Notes under the pieces: model-generated | The model's input: the letters and a program-made list of their open reading frames with translations, nothing else | Told to the model about the DNA's origin: nothing | Database searches by the model: none | Part shown: positions 32,738 to 41,344 of the stretch, in pieces | Layout: each line of letters starts with the position of its first letter | Position numbering within the stretch: the stretch's first letter is position 1 | Made by a program: the position numbers and the translations under genes | NCBI RefSeq assembly: GCF_014644295.1 | Contig: NZ_BMKK01000004.1 | Location: forward strand, 523,899-587,898 | Length of the DNA stretch: 64,000 bases | Origin: Emticicia aquatilis | Lineage (GTDB): Bacteria > Bacteroidota > Bacteroidia > Cytophagales > Spirosomataceae | Reading direction: 5' to 3'

Positions 32738-33340
32738 TTAATTAGGTGCGTTTTCAACACCAGTAATCAATTGAAACTTGTTAATATCTCTTTTACCAAG
32801 TTCGTTGAGTACTTGCTTAATAGCTGGATAATTAGTGGCTGCATCACCTCTAATTGCCAATTTAGCTGAAGGATTTACTTCTAATAAGTAAGTTGAAACC
32901 CAGTCACCTAATTCGCTTTTTGTACTATCGTTCGGAATACCTGCCATTACAACATTTAATTGGTCTTCTGGAGGCAAATTCAAATATTGCTTCAAGCCAG
33001 CAATACTGATACCGAAATCTGATAATTTTTCAAAGCTCTTTAAGTCAGTAGTGCTTACAGACACTCCGTACTTTTGGGCCATTCTTTGAAGTAATTCACC
33101 ACGCTGTTTTGCATCTGCGATACCGAAATAGTATTTTCCTTTAGGGTCAATACTAATAGTAGCCACACCCGTTTCAGGGATTTTTGTTTGCGAAATTGAC
33201 GAAGGTGTGTCAATTGTTACTGATTCTTGACCTTTGAACTGAGTAGTCATGATAAAGAACGACAATAACAAGAATGCCACGTCACACATCGCTGTCATAT
33301 CCATGACAGGACTCTTTCGTTTTGGTTTTACTGCTGGCAT
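32738..33340 (-). CDS. exbD: ExbD/TolR-family protein (first of two)
   Basis: The 200-residue paralogue has PVMDMTAMCDVAFLLLSFFIMTTQFKG (about 11-37) with the conserved membrane aspartate D19, then a longer periplasmic domain including LSDFGISIAGLKQYLNLPPEDQLNVVMAGIP. It differs strongly from the second copy outside the helix, which suggests functional division and not a recent duplication. Confidence 0.9.
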   Translation of the reverse strand: MPAVKPKRKSPVMDMTAMCDVAFLLLSFFIMTTQFKGQESVTIDTPSSISQTKIPETGVATISIDPKGKYYFGIADAKQRGELLQRMAQKYGVSVSTTDLKSFEKLSDFGISIAGLKQYLNLPPEDQLNVVMAGIPNDSTKSELGDWVSTYLLEVNPSAKLAIRGDAATNYPAIKQVLNELGKRDINKFQLITGVENAPN

Positions 33341-33447
33341 AACTCCTTAATAATTTAGTTTATTTACAAATATAACGAAATTAAATTTAGATTGTTATCT
33401 AATTATATAATTTATTTTTAGACACAATCTTAAATCATCAGTTAAGA

Positions 33448-34278
33448 TTAGTTATGAGCTGCAAAATTTTGTTGGATGCTCAAACCGATTTCGTCAATTT
33501 TGTAAGTCAAATCATCAATCTTAGATGTAAAGAAGTTATACATGATGATTGAGATAGCTGAAGTACCGATACCTAAGGCTGTGTTAATCAAGGCCTCAGA
33601 GATACCAGTTGCAAGAGCAGCTGCATCTGGGGCTCCACCACCAGCACCGAGAGCTGAGAACGCACGAATCATACCTAATACAGTTCCTAATAAGGCAATC
33701 AAAGTAGATACTGTTGCAAGCGTTGAAAGGATTGTAAGGTTTTTCTCTAACATTGGAAGTTCTAATGAAGTTGCTTCTTCTACTTCTTTTTGAAGAGCTG
33801 CTAATTTTTGTTCTTTATCTAAAGAAGCATCAGTTGTCAAAAGGCTGTATTTACCTAATGCAGTTTTTACTACATTGCCTACTGAACCTTTTTGTTTGTC
33901 GCACTCTTTGATTGCATCAGCAACGTTGTTTGAATCTAATAACGAACGAACTTTACGAACAAATGCGTCGATGTTACCTGTACCAGAAGCTTTGTTGATT
34001 GTAAAGAAACGCTCAATTGAGAATACTAATACGCAAAGGAAACAAGTCATCAAAATAGGCACGACAACACCACCACTGTGGATAAGGCCAAAGAAGTCAC
34101 CTGGTTTTGGTTTGTGTTTTTCGGCATCAAGGAAGTGGCTTGAATCTCCTAAGATGAAAACGTAAGTTGCGATTGCAATTGCAAGAAGAACAGGGATTGT
34201 TAACGCTGGATTTAATCCACCACCAGTTGATTGTTTTGCTGCTGGTTTAGCTGCAGGGGCTGCTGTCTTTTTTTCCAT
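33448..34278 (-). CDS. exbB: MotA/TolQ/ExbB proton channel protein
   Basis: The 276-residue protein begins with an Ala/Lys-rich cytoplasmic tail, followed by helices at about 24-44, 72-92, 180-203 and 227-249. The conserved ILSTLATVSTLIALLGTVLGMIRAF and GGGAPDAAALATGISEALINTALGIGTSAISIIMYNFF segments form the channel. It is first in the exbB-exbD-exbD-tonB-small protein operon. The N-terminal extra helix (ALTIPVLLAIAIATYVFIL) is characteristic of the Bacteroidota form. Confidence 0.92.
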   Translation of the reverse strand: MEKKTAAPAAKPAAKQSTGGGLNPALTIPVLLAIAIATYVFILGDSSHFLDAEKHKPKPGDFFGLIHSGGVVVPILMTCFLCVLVFSIERFFTINKASGTGNIDAFVRKVRSLLDSNNVADAIKECDKQKGSVGNVVKTALGKYSLLTTDASLDKEQKLAALQKEVEEATSLELPMLEKNLTILSTLATVSTLIALLGTVLGMIRAFSALGAGGGAPDAAALATGISEALINTALGIGTSAISIIMYNFFTSKIDDLTYKIDEIGLSIQQNFAAHN

Positions 34279-34664
34279 TAGATTAGAAAATTTTAGGGTT
34301 TTAAAAAGTTAAAAATGTTTTTTTGTTAAATAAAAGTTTAAAAAATTAAAAAATCGAGCGATTTCAAAAGAAAATACTGCCAATCCAGATAAAGTATTAT
34401 TTTTAATTTTTTGACAATTTTATAGAAAAACCGTGAAACAAAAAAGTATAAATACAATTAATTTTTAGTCAAAAAATGGTTTATTGAACTTTTCCAAGAT
34501 TTTATTAGTATCAAATTGATACAATAGAAAGTCTTAACATTTTAGCTATCAAGTATTTAGCGGTATTTTTAATTAAGTTCAAATATACATATAACTAAAG
34601 TTTTCGTTGATATTTTTTTTTATTCTGAATTGTAAGATTTTAGCCCAAAATGCACTCAAAAGTC
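34279..34664. other. 386-base AT-rich region upstream of the exbB-tonB operon
   Basis: It holds no convincing gene. A perfect palindrome GTATCAA-A-TTGATAC lies at 34508-34522 and a possible minus-strand -7 box TATATTTG at 34587-34580 without a matching -33. The exbB promoter itself could not be placed with confidence. Confidence 0.5.
34508..34522. promoter_or_regulatory. Perfect 7-1-7 palindrome upstream of exbB
   Basis: GTATCAAATTGATAC has 7-base arms around a central A and could be an operator for a dimeric regulator. It lies about 230 bases from the exbB start codon. No second copy was noticed in the window. Confidence 0.35.
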
Positions 34665-36260
34665 TTATTGTTTATTACTATCTACTTTAATTCGGTCTTC
34701 TCGGTTTACTAACTCCCATGCTGTTTGGAATACTAAACGTGTGATTTGCTGATATTTCGGAAAAAGTATTTTTTCAACGTCATCACCTGGTCGGTGGTAG
34801 TCTTCGTGTACACCTGTGAAATAAAAAATTACAGGAATTTTATTTTTAGCGAAATTATAATGGTCAGAACGATAGTAAAAACGGTTAGGGTCTTTAGGGT
34901 CATTGAATGTATAATCTAATTCATAATTGATGTATTTCTTATTAACATCTTCGCTTATTTGGTGTAATTCTGACGATAATTTATCTGAACCAATCAAGTA
35001 AACGTATTCTTCTTTTGGTGCGTGCTGCTTATCAATTCGACCAATCATGTCAATGTTCAAATCACAAACTGTTTTAGCCAATGGAATGATTGGGTCTTTG
35101 TCTGTATAATATTGTGAGCCAAGTAGGCCTTTCTCTTCACCTGTTACGGTCATAAACAAAATACTACGACGTGGACCATTACCTGCGGCTTTTGCCTTAG
35201 CAAATGCTTCGGCAATTTCGAGTACAGCACATGTACCTGAGCCATCATCATCTGCTCCATTATGAATCTGTCCGTTTTGAATTCCTACGTGGTCGTAGTG
35301 AGCTGTAATCAATACTACTTCATCTTTTTTATCAGTACCCTCCATAAAACCCAAAACGTTTTGTGTTTCAACTGGTACTTCTCCCCTCTCGGCTTTTACC
35401 GAAACCGTTGAAGGTTTTATCTTACTTGCTAAACTTTCTTTCTTATCACTGATTTCTTCAATAATTTTAGTCAGCTTATTTGACTTCACATCGAGCATTT
35501 CGGCGGCCATTTCTTGAGAGACGAAGAAAGTTGGGTTTGAGGTTGCTTTTTCGGCAGTTGTAGAAGCATTAAAACTCAATTGATTGAATCTCGATAAAAC
35601 AGCTTTACGCTCTGCTGCCAGTGATGTAAATTTTTGAGCATCGGTTGCTGAAATTACGAAAAACATTTTTGCTCCATGATTCAACGCAATATTGATTTTC
35701 TTTTGAAGTCCTGCTCTTTCAACCCAATCTGACTTTTCATCAGCTTTTGTGAATAAGTATTTACCTTCTTTATCTTTTGGTTCGCCATCAAAAAAAACTA
35801 CGGCTTTGCCTTCTACATTTATATCTTTATAATCATTATAGCCATCCTGTTCGATTCCATAGCCGACAAAAACAACCGACATTGATTGTTCGTCGGGAAT
35901 ACTCGTGAGACCATTCGGATAATAATCTTTAAAGAACTCTTTCTTTTTATTACCTATCTTTATATAGGCATCTTTCCAACCTTTCTGATATAGATTAAAT
36001 TTTTGGTAATATCCTTTGCTACCATCTTTTTGTGGTGCAATGGCTTGTAAACCCAAATCAGAAAAATGCTTTGAGATATAAGCCGCAGCTTTTCGTTGGC
36101 CTTCTGAACCTGTATCACGACCTTCGAGGCTATCGGAAGCAATGTAAGTAAGGTGTTTTTTTAAGTCTTGTGCTGAAATTGTGGATGCAAATTCGGTTGA
36201 TTTGTCTTGTGCAAAAAGACCTGAATAAATGAACAATGATAAAAACAGCGTTTTTTTCAT
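34665..36260 (-). CDS. Secreted M28-family metallopeptidase with PA-like insert
   Basis: The 531-residue protein has a signal peptide (1-17, ending LFAQ), AAYISKHFSDLGLQAIAP (about 45-62), a PA-like segment with YGIEQDGYNDYKDINVEGKAVVFF, and M28 zinc motifs TAHYDHVG (about 318-325), HNGADDDGSGTCAVLEIAEAF (about 331-351), TGEEKGLLGSQYY and a C-terminal FTGVHEDYHRPGDD. All five zinc ligands look present. It is probably a periplasmic or secreted aminopeptidase. There is no T9SS tail. It is divergent from recQ. Confidence 0.9.
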   Translation of the reverse strand: MKKTLFLSLFIYSGLFAQDKSTEFASTISAQDLKKHLTYIASDSLEGRDTGSEGQRKAAAYISKHFSDLGLQAIAPQKDGSKGYYQKFNLYQKGWKDAYIKIGNKKKEFFKDYYPNGLTSIPDEQSMSVVFVGYGIEQDGYNDYKDINVEGKAVVFFDGEPKDKEGKYLFTKADEKSDWVERAGLQKKINIALNHGAKMFFVISATDAQKFTSLAAERKAVLSRFNQLSFNASTTAEKATSNPTFFVSQEMAAEMLDVKSNKLTKIIEEISDKKESLASKIKPSTVSVKAERGEVPVETQNVLGFMEGTDKKDEVVLITAHYDHVGIQNGQIHNGADDDGSGTCAVLEIAEAFAKAKAAGNGPRRSILFMTVTGEEKGLLGSQYYTDKDPIIPLAKTVCDLNIDMIGRIDKQHAPKEEYVYLIGSDKLSSELHQISEDVNKKYINYELDYTFNDPKDPNRFYYRSDHYNFAKNKIPVIFYFTGVHEDYHRPGDDVEKILFPKYQQITRLVFQTAWELVNREDRIKVDSNKQ

Positions 36261-36334
36261 GAATAATGGTTGGTTTGTTGAAAATAATTTCAGTAAAATT
36301 AATGTTTTTCAAATTAGAAGTCATGTTTTACTCA

Positions 36335-36342
36335 TAATTTTG
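36335..36342 (+). promoter_or_regulatory. -7 box upstream of recQ
   Basis: TAATTTTG followed by C matches the -7 consensus and would start transcription near 36349, 17 bases before the recQ ATG. A matching -33 TTG is not seen. Confidence 0.4.
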
Positions 36343-36365
36343 CTCAAATTACTTTTTCTGAATAA

Positions 36366-38504
36366 ATGACTAAAGAGCAAGTTTTAAAAAAATATTTTGG
36401 TTACGATAAGTTCCGTCCACTACAAGCTGACATAATTGATACAATTTTGGCGAAACAAGATTGTATGGTGCTAATGCCCACGGGTGGTGGCAAGTCTATT
36501 TGTTTTCAAGTACCTGCTTTGGTGATGGAGGGAATAACTTTGGTTATTTCTCCTCTAATTGCATTGATGCAAGACCAAGTGCAGTCATTAAAAGCTAACG
36601 GTGTACCTGCGGCATTTATGAATAGTACGCTTTCGATGGTTGAATTGCGTACGATTGAAGAACAATGTAAGTCGGGAGAATTGAAACTACTGTATATTTC
36701 GCCCGAAAAACTTTTCTCGAATAATTATTTAGGATTTATCAAAACCTTGAATGTTAATCAGATTGCCATTGATGAATCGCATTGTGTTTCGAACTGGGGA
36801 CATGATTTCAGACCAGAATACATTCAATTAAAGGTTTTAAAAGAAGCTTTTCCGAGTGTTCCGATGGTTGCCTTGACCGCAACAGCTGACAAAGTAACGA
36901 GAAAAGATATTTTGACTCAGTTAGGTATTCCTGATGCTCAAATTTTCATTTCTTCTTTTGATAGACCGAATCTTAGTTTGGCGGTACTTCCTGGTAGAAA
37001 CCGACTCAAAATCATTCATGAGTTTATAGCCAAACGTCCGTATCAGTCGGGTATCATTTATTGTTTGAGCAGAAAAAACACTGAAGAGGTTGCTGAAGGC
37101 CTTCGCAAATTAGGTCTCCGTGCCATGCACTATCATGCGGGTGTGGATGCACAAACTCGCTCGGAAGTGCAAGTTGCTTTTATAAAAGATGAGATTCAGG
37201 TAATTGTGGCCACGATTGCTTTCGGAATGGGCATTGACAAATCAAACGTAAGATTTGTGATTCATTATAGTCTGCCATCGAATGTAGAAAGTTATTATCA
37301 AGAAATCGGTCGAGCAGGGCGTGATGGTATGAAGTCTGATACCTTGCTCTTTTATAGCTTTGGCGATATTATTACTCGCAAAGAGATGATTCAGAAATCG
37401 GAATTACCCGATGAAATGAAAGAAGTACAGTTTGCGAAACTCGACCGTATGAAACAATATGCCGAATCGGAGATTTGTCGTAGAAGAATTTTGCTAAGTT
37501 ATTTTAACGAAGAAGCCCAAAACGATTGTGGAAACTGCGATGTTTGCCATAATCCTCCGAAAAAGTTTGATGCGACTATTTTTGCACAAAAAGCTTTATC
37601 GGCAGTTGCTCGTGCAGAAGAAAAAGTTGCGATGGGACTGCTCATTGATATTTTGCGAGGTGCACAAAACCGAGCCATTTATGAGCGTGGCTATCAGAAC
37701 CTCAAAACTTTTGGTGTAGGGAAGGAACTGAAATACGAAGAGTGGGCCGATTACATTACGCAACTACTCAATTCGGGAGTTATTGACATTGCTTATGACG
37801 AAAGACACGCTTTAAAACTCAACTCGGTATCGTGGCAGGTGCTTAAAGGCGAACGAAAAGTTGATTTAGTAAGATTTGAGGCTTACGATGTAAAACGTGC
37901 GAGATTAGACGAAGAAGCACCAAAAGAAAAATCGAAGAAAGAGGTTATTAAAGATGCTTTGTTTGAGAAGTTACGCATTTTGCGTAAGAAAATTGCCGAT
38001 GAGCAGAATGTGCCGCCATTTGTGATTTTCTCTGATGCGACGCTTTCGGACATGGCTCAGAAACGGCCAATCAATCGTTTTCAGATGATGGCAGTTTCGG
38101 GTGTTGGTGAGCAGAAATTCAGACAATATGGCGATGAGTTTATCAATGAGATATTGTCGTTTACAGGGCAAAACCCAGGTATTGGGCGAGCAAAACAGGA
38201 AAAAGGAATGACATTTTTAGAAACCTTTGAAATGTATAAAGCAGGAATGTCGCTCGAAGAAATGGCAGCCAAACGCTCACTTAATCCTGTTACGATTGTG
38301 AGTCATTTAGTAAAACTCTATCAAGATGGCCAAGATATTGACCTTAAACAATATATTGCCACCTATGAATATAATCAAATCATTGCCGAAGCCATGAAAT
38401 TGAATATTCAGAAAGGTGATGCAATCAAACCGCTTTTTGAAGCACTCGAAGGAGTTTATGATTATGCTAAGCTAAGAATTGCTTTAGCCTTATGGGAAAA
38501 ATAG
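36366..38504 (+). CDS. recQ: ATP-dependent DNA helicase RecQ
   Basis: The 712-residue 3'-5' helicase has FRPLQADIIDTILA, Walker A TGGGKSICFQ, DESHCVSNWGHDFRPEY (Walker B, DEAH-type), VATIAFGMGIDKSNVRFVIH and GRAGRDG in the helicase core (about 1-350). A zinc-binding CRRRILLSYFNE...CGNCDVC (about 369-393) and RQC winged helix follow, then an HRDC domain (about 530-605), then an extra C-terminal helix-turn-helix segment (KGMTFLETFEMYKAGMSLEEMAAKRSLNPVTI) found in long Bacteroidota and Firmicutes RecQ. It resolves recombination intermediates. Confidence 0.96.
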   Translation: MTKEQVLKKYFGYDKFRPLQADIIDTILAKQDCMVLMPTGGGKSICFQVPALVMEGITLVISPLIALMQDQVQSLKANGVPAAFMNSTLSMVELRTIEEQCKSGELKLLYISPEKLFSNNYLGFIKTLNVNQIAIDESHCVSNWGHDFRPEYIQLKVLKEAFPSVPMVALTATADKVTRKDILTQLGIPDAQIFISSFDRPNLSLAVLPGRNRLKIIHEFIAKRPYQSGIIYCLSRKNTEEVAEGLRKLGLRAMHYHAGVDAQTRSEVQVAFIKDEIQVIVATIAFGMGIDKSNVRFVIHYSLPSNVESYYQEIGRAGRDGMKSDTLLFYSFGDIITRKEMIQKSELPDEMKEVQFAKLDRMKQYAESEICRRRILLSYFNEEAQNDCGNCDVCHNPPKKFDATIFAQKALSAVARAEEKVAMGLLIDILRGAQNRAIYERGYQNLKTFGVGKELKYEEWADYITQLLNSGVIDIAYDERHALKLNSVSWQVLKGERKVDLVRFEAYDVKRARLDEEAPKEKSKKEVIKDALFEKLRILRKKIADEQNVPPFVIFSDATLSDMAQKRPINRFQMMAVSGVGEQKFRQYGDEFINEILSFTGQNPGIGRAKQEKGMTFLETFEMYKAGMSLEEMAAKRSLNPVTIVSHLVKLYQDGQDIDLKQYIATYEYNQIIAEAMKLNIQKGDAIKPLFEALEGVYDYAKLRIALALWEK

Positions 38505-38554
38505 TACAACGTTTACCAAATAAATCGTTTTGTACTTTTTAAGCAGATAATACA

Positions 38555-39247
38555 ATGAAGAAAATATTATTGATAGAAGATGAAATAAATGTGGTTAGCT
38601 TCATAAAAAAGGGCTTAACTGAAGAAAACTTTGAGGTTTCGGTGGCTCTTGATGGGAACAGCGGCATTCAGATGGCTTCTGATAATGATTTCGATTTGAT
38701 TATTTTAGATATTATGCTTCCCGACACCAACGGTATTGAAGTCTGTAAGATTCTGCGAAATAAAAGTATCCAAACACCAATTTTGTTTCTGACGGCTCTA
38801 AACACAGCCGATAATATCGCACTCGGTCTTAACTCAGGAGCAGATGATTATCTGGCAAAACCGTTTAAATTTATAGAACTGGTGGCAAGAATCAAGGCAT
38901 TGCTTCGTAGAAGTTCGTCCGCTGGTAATGAGATAAAAAGTAAAGAAAATATCTACACGATTGCCAATCTCAGAATGGATGATGATGCCAAAACAGTTGA
39001 ACGCAATGGCGAATTTATATCGCTCACCGCTACCGAATATCGATTGCTATTTACACTCATAAAAAACAAAGGGCGAGTATTATCAAGAGTCGATTTGCTT
39101 GAAAGTGCTTGGGATATTAACTTTAATTTGGCTACCAATGTAGTAGATGTTTACATCAATTATCTACGCAAGAAAATAGATTCAAACTACGAACCCAAAC
39201 TGGTGCATACAGTCATTGGAATGGGATATGTATTGAAGGAAGCATGA
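38555..39247 (+). CDS. OmpR-family response regulator
   Basis: The 230-residue protein has a receiver domain with D9/E10 in LLIEDE, phosphoacceptor D52 in IILDIMLPD, T80 region FLTAL and K102 region YLAKPF. A winged-helix output domain spans about 130-228, including LTATEYRLLFTLIKNKGRVLSRVDLLESAW and VVDVYINYLRKKID. The stop overlaps the kinase start by four bases, so the two are coupled. It is closest in style to metal- or envelope-stress regulators (CusR/RprY type), but the signal is unknown. Confidence 0.93.
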   Translation: MKKILLIEDEINVVSFIKKGLTEENFEVSVALDGNSGIQMASDNDFDLIILDIMLPDTNGIEVCKILRNKSIQTPILFLTALNTADNIALGLNSGADDYLAKPFKFIELVARIKALLRRSSSAGNEIKSKENIYTIANLRMDDDAKTVERNGEFISLTATEYRLLFTLIKNKGRVLSRVDLLESAWDINFNLATNVVDVYINYLRKKIDSNYEPKLVHTVIGMGYVLKEA

Positions 39248-40623
39248 AAACTCAATTAAAAATAGCATTGGTACTTATCCTGACAAACGTAATAATGCTA
39301 TTACTTTTGGGTGGGAGCATTTACTATTTTTTATACAATTATTCGTACACTGACTTTTATAAACGCTTAGAAACTCGGGCGAAGATTTCAGCAAAATATA
39401 ATTATGATGCCGATAAAATTGATGCACAGTCGTTTAAGAAAATCAGAGATGAAAATCTTGAAAAGCTGAGCGAAGAAAGGGATTATCGTTTCGAGGTTAA
39501 ATCGGAGGACGATTTATCAATTATAGCTCAAAAAACGACTTTACCGCTCGGTTTTTTGAAAGAAATTCTAAACAAAGCAAAATCGACACTTCAAGTAAAC
39601 GAAACCTTTTACACAGGTATCAGATATAATAGTAATGATAGACAATATATCGTAATTGTTTCTGCCAAAAATTACTATGCTTCGCATCACCTTATTTTCA
39701 TGCGAAATATCATCTTGGTTGCGTTTTTTCTAATAGTTATTTTCATTACTTCACTTTCATTCTATTTTTCCAAACATATTTTTGACCCAATCAAAAACAT
39801 TACTGATAGTGTAAGACAAATCAGTACGGACAATATTCATCAACGAATCGAGGAAAAGTATAATGATAACGAAATTAGTCAGCTTATTTCGACATTTAAT
39901 GACCTACTGAATAGACTGGAAACGGCTTTTGAAACACAAAAAAACTTTGTGAGTAATGCTTCGCACGAATTTGGGACTCCGCTCACTTCAATTATGGGTG
40001 AAGCCGAAGTTATGCTCATGAAAGAACGCACACCCGAAGAATACCAACAATCATTAAATAGTATTTTAGGTCAAGCAGAACGCCTCAATCAGATTACACA
40101 AACTTTGCTTTATTTGGCTCAAACAGGGTATAGCAATAAAAAGGTAAATTTTGAGATTTTGCGTACGGATGAACTCTTGTGGCAAGCCAAAGGAATTATT
40201 GATAAACTAAACCCGAAAAATAATATTATTATTGATTTTAGTCTTTTACCCGAAAATCCATTCAAACTTAAAGTAATGGGTAATAAGCAACTTTTATCAC
40301 TTGCATTTACGAATCTACTGAGCAATGCCTGTAAATATTCAAATAATAAACCCGTAAATGTGAGTATCGCTTCGAGCGACAATCAAGTATTTTTGATTAT
40401 CAAAGACCAAGGCATTGGGATTCCTGAATCAGAAATGCAGTTTATCTATGACCCATTTTTTAGGGCCTCAAACACTCGACATTTCGAGGGCTATGGTATC
40501 GGGCTTCCACTATCTCGGAATATCATTAAGATTCACAACGGGTTGCTGTTTGTTTCTTCGGTTGTCAACGAAGGAACTACTGTTCAAATCAAACTTCCTC
40601 TGGCAAATATTCAAAAATATTGA
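39244..40623 (+). CDS. Membrane sensor histidine kinase
   Basis: The 459-residue kinase has membrane helices at about 7-30 and 156-178 flanking a periplasmic sensor of about 125 residues, then a HAMP domain (about 180-232), the H-box FVSNASHEFGTPLTSIMGEAEVML (phosphohistidine near residue 242), N-box LLSNACKYS, and G-boxes DQGIGIP and FEGYGIGLPLSR. Note HEFGTPL in place of the common HELRTPL. It pairs with the response regulator upstream. A short 3' tag repeat starts at its stop codon. Confidence 0.93.
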   Translation: MKTQLKIALVLILTNVIMLLLLGGSIYYFLYNYSYTDFYKRLETRAKISAKYNYDADKIDAQSFKKIRDENLEKLSEERDYRFEVKSEDDLSIIAQKTTLPLGFLKEILNKAKSTLQVNETFYTGIRYNSNDRQYIVIVSAKNYYASHHLIFMRNIILVAFFLIVIFITSLSFYFSKHIFDPIKNITDSVRQISTDNIHQRIEEKYNDNEISQLISTFNDLLNRLETAFETQKNFVSNASHEFGTPLTSIMGEAEVMLMKERTPEEYQQSLNSILGQAERLNQITQTLLYLAQTGYSNKKVNFEILRTDELLWQAKGIIDKLNPKNNIIIDFSLLPENPFKLKVMGNKQLLSLAFTNLLSNACKYSNNKPVNVSIASSDNQVFLIIKDQGIGIPESEMQFIYDPFFRASNTRHFEGYGIGLPLSRNIIKIHNGLLFVSSVVNEGTTVQIKLPLANIQKY

Positions 40624-40636
40624 ATAGTCCACGGTC
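40623..40636 (+). repeat. 3'-end tag repeat, copy after the histidine kinase gene
   Basis: AATAGTCCACGGTC begins on the last base of the TGA stop codon and is followed by GGCAACCTATAG. It is identical over 14 bases to the sequence after the ade stop codon, in the same gene-relative orientation. Confidence 0.6.
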
Positions 40637-40706
40637 GGCAACCTATAGTAAACTTCTAAAAAGTTGTAATTGCTACCAAAATGCCCAATTTTAACAAATC
40701 TTAAAA

Positions 40707-40725
40707 TTCTAATCCGATTTTAATC
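40707..40725 (+). promoter_or_regulatory. Tandem half-sites for an OmpR-type regulator
   Basis: TTCTAATC (40707-40714) and TTTTAATC (40718-40725) are direct repeats with starts 11 bases apart, the spacing bound by OmpR/PhoB-family dimers. They lie about 75 bases upstream of the UspA-like gene and just downstream of the two-component genes. Confidence 0.4.
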
Positions 40726-40797
40726 TACCTCTTAGGCTTCTCTTATCTGCTTAGAAGAGTTTTGCACTTTAATTTTTAACATTCAAAAAGTTAAAGT

Positions 40798-41277
40798 ATG
40801 GCCTCAAAAATTTTAATACCCATAGATTTTCATGTAGAATCATTGAATACCCTCAAACTGGCAATGAATCATTTAGAAACTTATGAAGTCGATGTGGTTC
40901 TGATGTATGCAGAAGATTTGGATAACTCTATTACTGAACTACTATTCTACAACCCAAAGAAGATTATTGAATCTCATAGGACTAATGAATTTGACGAAGC
41001 CATTTCTATTCTGAAGAACAGATTCGAAACTCGAATTCGGTCAATTAGTTATGCAATATTTCACGGGTATAGAGTGAGATTAATTGAAGATTTCATGAAA
41101 TCTAAAGAAATTGACGATATTTATTTACCGAAAAGTTACCAACTACAAATGCCCAAAAAAGGATTTGACCCCATTCCACTTATTAAAAAATCTAAACTCC
41201 ACTATAAAGAACTCGATTGGGAAGCGGGTGTTTATGATTCAGAAGAATTACAACTCAATGCACTTTTTATTTATTGA
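40798..41277 (+). CDS. Universal-stress-protein-like small protein
   Basis: The 159-residue protein starts MASKILIPIDFHVESLNTLKLAMNHL, close to the first strand and helix of UspA domains, followed by VDVVLMYAEDLDNS. The C-terminal half loses the usual ATP-binding G-2x-G-9x-G(S/T) loop and reads DDIYLPKSYQLQMPKKGFDPIPLI instead. It may be a degenerate, non-ATP-binding Usp. Its position 175 bases after a two-component system and downstream of putative OmpR-type half-sites suggests that it is a target of that system. Confidence 0.6.
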   Translation: MASKILIPIDFHVESLNTLKLAMNHLETYEVDVVLMYAEDLDNSITELLFYNPKKIIESHRTNEFDEAISILKNRFETRIRSISYAIFHGYRVRLIEDFMKSKEIDDIYLPKSYQLQMPKKGFDPIPLIKKSKLHYKELDWEAGVYDSEELQLNALFIY

Positions 41278-41344
41278 AATTCTACCAAATAAATTGCCAC
41301 GAATGATAAATTCGTGGCAATTTAGTATAACTCAGAAAATTATG

